In this document: in pieces, positions 21,901 through 33,900 of the stretch
How the letters are laid out: each line of letters starts with the position of its first letter
How positions within the stretch are numbered: the stretch's first letter is position 1
From: Ottelia alismoides
Lineage: Eukaryota; Streptophyta; Magnoliopsida; Alismatales; Hydrocharitaceae
Assembly: GCA_037367405.1 (NCBI GenBank)
Contig: JAZKJV010010627.1
Span: 372,001 to 436,000, forward strand
Length of the DNA: 64,000 bases
Direction of reading: 5' to 3'
The notes under the pieces: model-generated
Seen by the model: only the letters and a program-made list of their open reading frames with translations
What the model was told of the DNA's origin: nothing
The model's database searches: none
Program-made: the position numbers and the translations under genes

Positions 21901-24900
21901 GCAGGTTGGCGTTTTCCTCCTCTGAAACGACCGGGACAGCAACGGATCATCCTTGACGTTGTTGTTTTCGCATGACACGGCTCGGACAGCGAGCACATCG
22001 TCGTTGTTGCCGTTTTTTCCATCCACAAAGATCTGAGCAGCACACAGATCATGGTCGACGACAATATTTTGTTCGTCGTCAACTTGCACCATAAAAATAT
22101 CAACATTGTACCATGAGTCTATCCATTGTTGAACCTTGATGCTTTTCCGGAGGCGCTTCTTGTATTTTTGTTGACGCGAACGTGCATGTGATCCTCGTGA
22201 TAGGGTGGCTCGATCGAGCTTCATTCTCCAATATGCGACAGGACCGTCGAATCGTGAGAACAATTCAACATCCATGCTCTGATACCAAATGATGCAAACT
22301 CGAATCGGCGTCGACAAAAATAATAAACTTTTTTTATGGTGGATTTTTGGTAGAAGAAAAGAGAGGGGTTGAGAAGAAGAACTCGTCGGGAATACGAGAG
22401 GTTGAGGGAGAAGAACGCGGAGATCGCGGGAGGAGAGAGGAGAGATAGAGAGAGAGAATGAGATAACTCAAATTTTCATTAATACTTGACTGCCTAGAAC
22501 AATGGACCCTCATCCCTTTATATAGGAGGGATGAGTTTACAAAAATAGTAAACTAATTTAAATTGACAACTAATTATCCTAATTAGACTCTAACTAATTA
22601 ACCGACCAAAATTTAAAAATCAAATCTGTAACTAATTTATTGAGATCACATGCGATCTCATTTATTTAATTAAGGACACGACAATTTAAATAAACGTAAA
22701 TAAAATTGACCAATAATATTAGACAACTATGGGGCCCTATCCGTGGGTTCCACGCTGCATCATAGGTGCTTAGCAAAAATCCCCACGTTCTCCTTATAGA
22801 ACCTTTGGCCCGAGAACAACAAATCATTCCTTGCCTGCCAAATCGCCCACAATAAGGCCACCGGATAAAGCACCTCCTTCACCGGCCTCCCCTTATTAGC
22901 ATGAAGCGAAATCCAGAAAGTCTGGAGGTCGTTTGTGCAGCACCAGTCCAAACCAACCCCCTGGCACACTTCAATCACCCTGGGACACAAGAAGAAGAGA
23001 TGCTCCACGGACTCAATCGCCGCATTGCAAAGCAGGCACCTGTCAGAAATGGAACCTAAAAGCCTGGCGCAACGGTCTCTCGTCATCAGCCTCTGCCTCC
23101 GCAGCAGCCACAAGAAGAAGCCAATTCTCTTAGGAAGCCTGAGAGCCCACAGAAAGGCACAATCCCGGATAATAGTCTCCGACTGCGATGGCAGCGGCCG
23201 AGAGATAGCCCCGAAGGCCTTCTTGACCGTGAACGGAGCCTCCCGCCAGCACCAGTGGTCCCTCCCCCCCGTAGGGCGTCCCACCTCCCTTACAACATCG
23301 AGCAAAGCCAAGAAATCCTCCAACCTCTGATCGGAGAAGTTCGCGGAAAACCGAGGGCACCAATTCCCATCCATCCAACAGGCCGCAACTGAACACGACT
23401 TATCCTCCGGCAAAGCAAATAACCGAGGGAAACGAGAGCAAAGGGCTCCCCCCCGCCCAATCGTCCGTCCAAAAGGAGGACTCCCCCCATCAAGGATCGG
23501 TCTGAAGAGAGCGATATTCCTCAAGAACACCTCCACGACCCCCTCCAAAAAATGGTGGGGGAGGCAACACGGGAGATCTGCGAAGGCAAGCCCCCTCCCA
23601 CATCATAGATCCTCCGCACCACATTGCAGCACAGTTCCTCCCCCGGCCCTCGGATCCTGCTCGCCCACTTAAGGAGCAAGGCGTCGTTCATATGCTCGAT
23701 CGACTTGACACCCAGCCCACCCTGATCCTTCCTGCAAGTAATATCCTCCCACCCAACCAAGTGGATATCCCTCGACCCACCCCCCGCTTCCCCCATAAGA
23801 AAGTACGCATTCGCTTCTCCAGCCGAGACCTGATCCCCTTGGGCATCCGCCTATTGGACAAAAAATATAGCGGAATAGACGAAAGGACCGCTTTCAGAAG
23901 AACATGCAACGGGAATTAATTCTCAACCAAAACCAATATAGCATGCCAGTACATAATCGGACAGTATTGTAGAAACATTTGGAAATAGCTACTCGTTGCC
24001 ACAACATACAGGGAAGGACAACACAGAACCTTGACCCAATTGAGAGCACCAACTGTGGGGCTGCAACAACGACATGCTGAGATTTTTTTCTTCTCGACGA
24101 GATTAATGCCTGTTGGTGTTAGAAGGAAGGTGGAGACTTTGATGAGATCTTTTTTCTGGTCAGATGGAAGGCAGATAACGAGGGGGTTGCACTTGGTGGC
24201 TTGGAAAGATCTTGTTGTACCTGTTGCAGAGGGGGGCCTAGGTGTCAGGGATGTGGAATCAATGAACAAAGCCTTGTTAGCAAATGGGTGGTGCGCATTT
24301 GGGGTCCGTCCGATGCGCCGGTTTTGCAGCTGCTGAGAGAGATATATGGTGTCACAGGGGAGTTGGTGGCAGTGAGGAAGCGTCATGAGTCCTCCTTGTG
24401 GAGTGGGATCCGTGCCGTGATTCCAGGGCTCCGGCCTCTTCTTAGGCCAAAGTTGGGGGATGGTCTCCGGTTCCGTTTTTGGCTGGATGACTAGACAGGG
24501 GAGGGGGCTTTGGCCTACTGCTTTTCGAGGTTGATGGCTTTAGCCTTGGACTGGGGGGCGCGGGTGGCGGACGTCGTCGACTCTGGGTCGTGGGCGCCGA
24601 GGTTCCTTGCGGCTCTCTCGGATCAGAGGTTGGAAGAATTTTTGCGGATGCTGTCGGAGATTCCCTATGTTGGGGAGATGTCGGGCAACCCGGACCATTT
24701 TGTATGGGCTGATGGTAAGTTCTCGGTGAAGATTGCATATCGGAAGCTGAGTGGTGGTATGGCGGAGCACGATGAAGACATATGTGCTGACTTGGTGATT
24801 TGTGCGGCTAAGGTTCCTATTCGGGTTAAGGTCTTTCTTTGGTACCTGAGGAGAGATCGTATTTGTGATAAAGTGAGAAAAGGTAGAATTCTGGGTGGGA

Positions 24901-27900
24901 CGGATTTTAAGTGTGACAGATGCGAGAACGAGATGGAGGATGCAGACCACATTTTCTTTGGATGCAGGTCTTCGGCAAAGGTTTGGGATTCTTTGGGGCT
25001 TCCGTGGGTCCGGGCATCTGATGCGATACAATTTTGGAGATCGATTCGGGCGGTCGGACTTGGGTCTTCCGATGATGTCTCCAAGCCCTTTGCCGCGCTC
25101 TGGGCTATTTGGCTTGGTAGGAATGATACCATCTTCAAGGGGCAGCGGTTTTACTTTGAAAATGCTCTTGCACACTGTAATGCTCTATACAATTTCTGGA
25201 TATCAAACTGATGTACCCTCTCCTTTATTAATGAATGCTGTGGTGTGGTGACTCCCGCCTCGGGAGGGCTCCCCCGTTTTCTTATTCAAAAAAAACAACG
25301 ACATGCTGAGAGAGAGCTGCTATGTTGGCTGTGCGTAGGAGTGCAATGCGGTTGCTGGGGTTGTTGTAGGTCGCTGAGGGCGAGGTGGGGGTTGACGGCA
25401 TGCTGGTGGAGGTGCGGGTGGCGATGGCTGGAGAGATGGCGATGGTAGGGCAAGGGGGAGGCGAAGATTGGGAGGGGTGGTTGGTTGTCGGCAATGTGAG
25501 AGGAGGTGAGATGAGAGGGGAAGGTGGTGGGGAAGAGATGGGAACGAAGGGGGGGGGGTGGTTATGGTTTCGGGGAAAGAGAAAGGGATGAAGAGGGGAA
25601 GAGGGAGAGATTAGCTGGGAAAATAATATTCTCATTCCATATCTCTTTACTCATGGGGTGGTGGCCTTTATAGGCTAAATCCCACCAAATAAATATAAAT
25701 TAAGACTCCAAATAAAACAAGAAAAAAAATACGATGAGGCCTTATATAATCAACCTTTTACAAACTCGAGTAAATTAAAACTCGGACAAACTACTTAACC
25801 TCAAAATTTTCCTTAGCATAAATTGAACGGAAATAAATAAATAAATAAAATGTGTAGGGTTCTTCATGACACACTAGCTCCCCCGTGCTAAAGAAAGGAG
25901 GTCAACTGATGCACCAGTTAGAAGATGCGAGATTTATGATGTTGATCCCGTTAAGGGAGGGTGAGGAATGCATAAGTGTCAAAATGAGATTATATGAAGA
26001 GATCGTATTTATTTGGATCTAAGCCCGATAATGACCGAATATAGATCTGAATGGAAGCAAAGAATCCACGTAGCCGACCCTACTTAATGTGAGAAAAGGC
26101 TTTGTTGTTATTGTATCAGAACAAATTCCTTTTATTTACAAACTTTGCACTACATCAAGCGGTGATGTAGCATCCATTGTCAACTTTCGGACAATGCAAT
26201 ATGATTCTAATTAGGGATATCACAATGAAATTGAATTGTATACTATACATGCTAAAAGGATTTTGACAATTTTTTGTTGACTTTTCTACGAAACCCTCCC
26301 CTTTTTTAATCTAAGCTGGCAATAGAGAGGCTACACGTTACTATGATGGAGTTTTGGGAACATATAGTTAGGCAGAGAAACTCTTCTTATTCTTTCCGTA
26401 TTTAGTAACTGTATGTAAACATTGAGTTATATTGTATTGTGATATCTTAGTAATCTAAGGAGGCCATAGAAGTATGTTGTTTTTCTATTCGTTTTAGACC
26501 TGAGAATATTTTTAATGATGCAACCTCTATAACTACTATTTCTCTTGATGTTCAATTATTGATGATTACTACTTTTTTTGGGTTCCATCTGCAGCTCTTC
26601 CAATATCTTCGCTATTTCCATTCTTGTATTTCATGGTATGTCAACTTGTTGCAATTTACATTTTCTATCTAGATCAAATATAAGAGATTTATTCTTTTTT
26701 TGTAAAAACATTTTTTTCATATTTGATAAAATGATATTTTTATGCATATGTACGTGGAAGCAATTTTGTACTGTTTCAGACTTATGCTCACGTGGGACAT
26801 CGTGTGCTGGAAAATTAAAACAATGCCTTGAGATAACCTAACAACCAAACAGACCATTTGGGTCCTCACTGCTGCCGCAATGGAGATTGCATTATGCTTG
26901 TGAACTATTGTTGACAACTAGTTTTTCCATGCTGTTGTCCTTGTAAAGGATGCTTATATATATCAGTGAACAAATTATCTTTTACATTGACAATTGAAGT
27001 TGGTCAACCTTCCAAAAAAGGATCTGCTTAGGACTGCTTGTTATATTCTATTGTTTTTATGTATATGTTTCTAAAGCATTTTAAACCTCCCGTTACCATC
27101 GTCCTCTTGCATTCATGCTAAGGATTTCCCAAGAAAACCAAATTATTTTTGGAGCTCCAAGGCCTATATTATATATGATGGGTGCTAAAACAGCATGAGA
27201 TAGCTGAGAAAGCAAAATCCGCACTCAGTTTTCATGATTAGAACAGTAAAGGGTATGATGAAAACTATGTGAGGGATTCGCACTGGCCGCGGCACACACT
27301 GAACTCACATGCCATATTATTGTCTCCTGTATCTCCAATAAGCTTTAATTGCAATACTTCCAAGCTGCCAGGGCCAAATTCTATGAAAACGATCATAAAT
27401 TGACTTGTATCTGCTGTTTTTACATAAGGAATGGAGGTGGATCATCCCTTTGGCAGACGAGGAATCTAATAGTTGCTTTATTAAAGTTCATAGATATATA
27501 GTATTTATCACTTCGTTAAAAGTTAAGATATTTAGATCTGTATGTTTAGCTCCCCTTGGATCAGAGGGCTATTTGAACTCATCTTATGCTGATCATGGGT
27601 CTAATAAAATTTTTATGCATTCATCCCACTACTTGAATAATTGCAGTTAATCCACACCACTGAGTAACAAGAAACCTATTTGCATCGTGGCAATAAAATT
27701 TTGGTTGTAGAAATGAGTTTACCAAGGTAAATCTAACTTGGTGATCTGGTAAAGAGATACAATAGACCTGTATGGTACATAATACATAACACTTCGATGG
27801 ATTGATATAGTGAGCCCTATGCCTCTTGTATAGAAAGAGATTAGGGTTAGTGTTAACACAATTGAAAACAAAGTATGCAAGTACCATTGAGGGGATGGGA

Positions 27901-30900
27901 CTCAAATCTAACACTCTCCTCAAGATGGAGCATAGATATCCTTCATGCTAAGCTTCTCACTGCAACGCTAGTGCCTAGTGCATAATCTGCTGTCTGATCT
28001 TTAGAAGAGATACTAGACATCCAGAGAAGACTGCCCTAGATGAGGTCTCTTGTATTGTGGCAGTCGACCTCTACATATTTGGTACACTCTCTAATCATAG
28101 GACTATTTGCTATTTTATTTGCTAAGTTGTTTTGTTGTCACATCTCAGCTCGATCACCCTGTTAAAAGATGTGCGAATATCTATAAGAACTGCTTGGATT
28201 AGGTTACCCCCTAGGTATGAACAAAAACCAGAGGTAGAGAGGTAGACTTCTGATGAACTAGGCATTTAATGTAATCGGTATCATAATATGCAATAATATC
28301 CAAAGATGAATGTGTAGCAATGAAGAACCACTTTGCTAGAGATACATTGATGTACCGCAATACCTTCACGGTGATATCCTAGTAGGCATGTATTAGTCGG
28401 CTTATAACTGGCTTAGTTTTCTCGTTGTTTGGGAAATATCAAGTCTGGTAATAACAAGGTATAGAAGCGTGCGGGTAATATATGATAGTTGCCTTCATAA
28501 ACAAGCTTTTCCTTATGTAGCTGAGCCTTGTGAACCATAGGAGCCATAGCATTGTAACCTGAAGTAATATTTTATGAAGCCAAAAAATATTACTAATCTA
28601 CAAGAGAAAAAAAGACCTCTCCTACTATGGGCTACCTCCTACACGAGAAAGTACTTTAATAGCTGAAAATCCTTAATCATGAAGTAATCAACGAGCAACT
28701 TTTTCTCCGCTTTGATGCCTCATCATCACATTGATGCGAAAGAAGGCCTGAAAGAGTTTAGGTCAAAGTGGCAAAGTCCACTAATTCAAATTCAAGTTTC
28801 ATAAGTCCCAAAAGAAAAATCACTTTTGGACAATGTCTATTTCCATATAGACATACATTTTTTTACATCTACTTAATGTAGAAATCTTACAACCTTGGAG
28901 TTGAGAATAGGGAGATTTCACAGAAGGGTCATTGAGGAAAAAGATTCAAAGAAGGCCACCAAAACTAAGATACTCACATAACTACTTGTTCTTGCTAACA
29001 CATCGTGAACATCTCATGAAAGCCCTCTCCTTCGGCGATGAACGCCCAAAACAAAAGATAATGCAAGATGCTGAACAAATCAGCATATGGTCTGAATGCG
29101 ACCTATGTGCAAGCCACACAGACCCAAGGGAAAACTCTCCAAGAGGCTGGTGGAGCCAAGGAAACAGTCTAGACAAGATTTAGATGAGTTATTCCTCCAA
29201 GTAAATCTCGAGTTCGTGTAACCTAAAACCTTTAGCAACAATACCCCACAAATTCTGCAACACAGAGGATCTAGGGTTCGTTCAATCCCTATCTTGTGGG
29301 CGGTCTATAACAAGCAATGAGATGTGGAAGTCACCACCTTCAAGCCAAATTTAGTCTGTGATGCATCGTGAACTGAGAAATTAAGGTTCAATTAAAAATT
29401 TTCATCCGTCAATTTTATAAATTATATTTTTATTTTCTGTCCATTAATTAGAGTATAATTTAATTAGGGTTAGATTAAATTTATTTCCATCCAATCGAGT
29501 CTGTTGCATTGTCATTTTTATAATGAGATCGATTGTGATCTTAAATTAATTAGTTATAGATAATTAGAGTTCAAATATGGTATGTTTGCAGAGATATGTT
29601 TATGTTTCTGTACCGCTTTCTCAGTTTATTTTATTTTCGCCCATCTTATGTAATTTACCTATATGTCTCTCCTCTATATAAGATAGCCCTAAGATTCTAT
29701 GGAATAAACAATTCTCATTTTTTTCCCAACATTGTATCAGAGCGACGGTCATAGATCGGAGCTCCTGTTCCCTAACCCGAACCCTAGTTGCCACCTTCAA
29801 ATCCCACAATCACTGTTGTCGAGTTCTCTCTCTCTCTCTCTCTCTCTCTCGGCACGACCTCAAATTTCAGCGAAATTCAGTCGAATATCAATATCATGTT
29901 GAAATCTAAATACGATCGAAATGGCCGAAATGACCGAAATATGGGGGCCCTAGTACCAAAAAATGACTGAAATGACTGAAATTTCGATCAAAATTCGACC
30001 AAAATTCCGTTTCGGTCGGTCACTGAAATGGTGACCGAAACCGACATTTAGAGCATTGCCTCTCGGTTCCACTGTCGTCATCGAGTTCTCTCTCTCTCTC
30101 TCCGCTTCCATCACCGTCGCCGAGTCCTCTCACCACTGCCGCCACCGCCATTGAGTTCTCTGACTCTCTCCGCGGCCACTGCGTGTGGTCCGCAGGCAGT
30201 TTCTGTCTCCATCCACTCCTTGTTGATGGGATTTGTTGCATCTTGAGTCTACACATGCAACCAAATCCCCGTAGTCTGTGTAGACACACTTTTTTTGTCT
30301 ACATACCTAATTTTCTTCATCTGGCAGTATGTTAGAGAGCAAAGTCGATATCCCCATCACATGCGCTTTCAGTGGTCCATCGCTAATTGTCAAGATGGAT
30401 GTGACGAATTACGAGTTATGTGCCATGCTGTTCATGAGCCTCATGAAGTCTATGGGTAAGAAACATATTCTTACCGGGGAAGAATATCATCACTTGAATT
30501 ATCAATCTAGTCATTCGTTTCCATAATTGTTGATCTTGAGCAAGCATCACTTCACATTTATTTTAAAACTAGTTCAACTTGGGTCTCTATATCAAAAATC
30601 TATTTTTCTATAGTTTTGATGAGTAGGACCTTTTTTTTCGTTTTTTTGTGTGGATCCATATAAGTAACCTCCTGACTGATGATAAACATATGCATATTGT
30701 TCATGCACACATTAGAGCTCCACAAGATTTGGACTTTCCATGAATTCTGTTTTTACATTTGCAGATTAGAGACCTCCATATTACTGAAAGTGAGGAAGAC
30801 ATTGGCTATTATGCTGGCTATGTTGGTATGCTTGTATAAACCATCCCTTAATATGTTTAGCAGTTAACCTTTTCTCACTAATTATTTGGACAGCTGACGT

Positions 30901-33900
30901 TAATGGCTGACTGAAACATTTATTATTTAAGGATCTTCTTTCATGTTTGGGAGAGTATTGACATCTGCTTTGTGGGGTATAATGGCTGATCGCTATGGAC
31001 GGAAGCCAGTTATATTGTTTGGTATTATGGCAGTGTTAGTATTATGACCATCTTCTAAACTTAATTAGATTAAGTAGGTAGTCTACTCTTAATTGTTTTA
31101 TTTGGTAACCTGGCTTACACAAATATTGTTCATGATTTGCTTCAGGATCATCTTTAATACTCTCTTTGGACTGAGCACCAGCTTTTGGATGGCTATCTCG
31201 ACCAGATTTCTCCTTGGATTGCTCAATGGTTTGCTTGGTCCTATTAAAGTTAGTCATTTAACTTATGTGCCTTTATAGTTGAAAAGAAGGTTTCATTTTT
31301 TTAATATATACGGAAAACTAGAAGATCATTTGTATCTCTTCACGGTTTTCTTGTCTTGATTTTTTTGGTTCTGCTGTTGCAGGCATATTGTTCAGAGATT
31401 TGTCGTCCTGAGCATCAATCTGTGGCATTATCGCTTGTAAGGGAATATTTTCTTAATATGGCGCAAATATATAGTTGAAATGGGTTGGATGGTGTCATTG
31501 CATATCTGGTCCTTTTTAGGGAATGCTATTACAATAATAATGTTCATAGCAACACAACTGATATACTTTTAGCTCCACGTAGAGTTATAATTTCTGGCCA
31601 TGTATGCCATATTGATGGTTTAAAAATACATTGACCATGTATGCCATATTGATGGTTTGAAAAATGCAGTAGCTAAGCGTTATCTTCTCAAGGAAAATTA
31701 CTTGGCGTAACTATATGGGCGTAAAAACATAAACCTGTGTATCAGTGTAGATTCTTGTAGAAAATGGGAGCTGATTTTCTTATTTGGTAACAAAGTTTGA
31801 GCTTGTGATATTCATGGAGGGAGACTGAAAACTAAAAAAAGGAAACCTTATATAAATAGGAATAGCCAACGAATACATAATATGAAAAAGGAGCATAATA
31901 AGGAAGTGACAACATAATAAGAAAATGACCGAGTTAAGAAAATCTTAATTCTTATTCTACAAATTTTCCACATCCCCTTCAGCTTGAGCATATATGTTAA
32001 TTCTTGTCCACTTGTAAGAAGTTGGACTGTTGACGATGAACATAGCTGCTTGCTTGTATGCACATGATTGTCACAAATTGATTCTAGAAGTATGTGTATA
32101 TCAATATGTAGATAATGGTTAGTAGATCTCTATGTCATTGTCTTATACTCAGACTCCACGGTGGATCTTGCAACCACATTTTACTTTTTACTCTTCCAAG
32201 TAGTTTCCGTAAAAGGTGTGCAAAATCTTGTACTTGACTTCCTATATGCACGACACCTAGCATAATTTGCATCTATGTATGACATCAATTATAATGGTTA
32301 CACTCTTGCACAAAATGGACCTTTCCCAAAGAGGCCTATCAGTACTCGGGTAGTATCTAGGTGGCATCCTAATGTACTCTTCAATAATTGTCTATGAATT
32401 GACTAGTGTTGTATACTGCTATGGAGATCGCTGATGTGTAGAATGTAACTGTTGTTGCTGCTGGTAATATGGAGCTGAAGGCTAGTAGTGATGTACTGGT
32501 CTCGGATAGGAAGAATGATGAGACCGATGCTGGATAGGAAGAATGATGAGACTGATGCTGCACAAACTGTCCTCAGTGCTGGTAATGTGGATGACTATGA
32601 TGTAACTCCTAGACCGAGGAATCTATGGAAATGCAAATAATGTAAATTTTTATCTTTTCTTTTTTGAGGAAATCTACACTAAAACGAGTGGCCAACTATA
32701 GTTCCATCTTCAGAGAATGCTCGACAGTGATTAAAATAAAAAATTTCACAAATTTATACATATTTAATGTAGAGAAAAGAATGAATCGTTGTGTTTATTC
32801 CACGAGTCTAGGGTGTTTTATATAGAGAGAAATCCTATAGAGCGAAAAAGGGGAAATGAATATATGACTTGAAGGGTTACATGACTCAAATAAATATAAA
32901 ATATAATAACTCTAACACTTCTCCTCAAGTTGGAGCATATCTGTCGATCATGCCCAACTTGGAAATAAAAAATGAGGCACTTCTTCGGTAGTGCCTTCGC
33001 GAAGATGTCTGCAACCTGCAATTCATTGGAGATGTGTGGAATGATGATCTTTACTACTCGTACTGCATCATGAATGAAGTGATAGTCAACCTCAATGTGT
33101 TAGGTCTGCTCATGGAAAATGCGATTAGTGGTGATGTACGCGTTAGACTTGTTGTCACCGTATAAAGGTACATGAGTAGCAACTAAAAGTCCAAGTTCAT
33201 GTAGAAGGGAGAAGCCATGTGATCTCATAGGTGGCCTAGGCCATTGCCCTATATTCTACCTTTTGCACTCGATCTTAAGACAATATGTCTTTTTGCATCG
33301 CCAAGAAACCAGGTTACCCTCAACGAGCATGGTGTAGCCTGCAGTGAATCACGGTCCTTAGGTGAACTGTCATAGTCAACATATGTATAGTGTATACATC
33401 AGTGTGACCATTGGCCCCGTAGATGAGTCCACGTTCGGGAGATTCCTTTAAGTATCAAAGGATCAGAAGAATATTTTACCAATGATTGTAAAGAGGTCTC
33501 TCCATGTGTTCGATGGCTCTGTTCACAGCATATGATATCTGGCCTAGTGACAGTGAGATAGAGAAGTTTATCCACTAGGATTCTATACCATGTAGTACCT
33601 TCAAACACAGGATCAATACATGTGGAATGTTTCGTTACTTCTACAGGGATGCCAGATGACTTGCATCCAAGTAGTCCAGTCTCAGTAAGAATGTCAAGGC
33701 AATACTTCCTCTGGGAGAGATGGAGTCCTTCTGTAGTATTGGAGTATGTTGAGTATGTGTCATCTACGAAGGAGATGGGTAAATGGATCCCTCCAGAATC
33801 CATTTACCACATCCAGTTGTTTAGTCCCACATCTACTAGTTGTGCGATGTGGAGACTCAGTGAGGGCTATATAAGAAGCCCCTCGCCCCTGTATCTAGTG

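Larger units (their letters stand above)
18408..22762 (-). mobile_element. Non-autonomous LTR retrotransposon as a three-LTR tandem
   Basis: Three LTRs (18408-18879, 20244-20713, 22290-22762) alternate with two internal regions (18880-20243 and 20714-22289). Each LTR starts TGATGCA and ends TGCATCA. Each internal region has a tRNA-Met primer site at its high end and a purine tract (revcomp of CTCTCCTCCGC) at its low end, so both read on the minus strand. The outer LTRs (first and third) are nearly identical, while the middle one differs more. Flanks are CAGGT (18403-18407) and TAGGT (22763-22767), a 5-bp duplication with one change. No pol is encoded, only one short gag-like ORF per unit. Confidence 0.85.
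18260..23905 (-). mobile_element. 5'-truncated LINE, interrupted by an LTR element
   Basis: A 12-bp target duplication GCAACGGGAATT flanks it at 18248-18259 and 23906-23917. The low-coordinate end is a T-run (poly-A tail on the minus strand), then a 3' UTR with a CAAGGGGGAGACACTC segment. The LINE is cut by the LTR tandem 18408-22762. Its own length is about 1.29 kb, the 3' end of RT plus the tail. The intact target duplication on both sides shows that the nested LTR element came later. Confidence 0.88.

Noticed and set aside
21304..21975. 223-residue glycine-rich frame on the plus strand
   Set aside because: It is the antisense of the proline-rich interior of the LTR tandem, with no domain and the wrong strand for the element.
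20688..22106. 472-residue open frame, minus strand, rich in proline
   Set aside because: It covers an LTR element's interior and part of an LTR and owes its length to C-rich composition. Its N-terminal part is out of frame with the conserved ORF at 22275.
32505..32560. Tandem repeat that could hint at an array
   Set aside because: Only two units of about 26 bases without spacers; not a CRISPR or satellite array.
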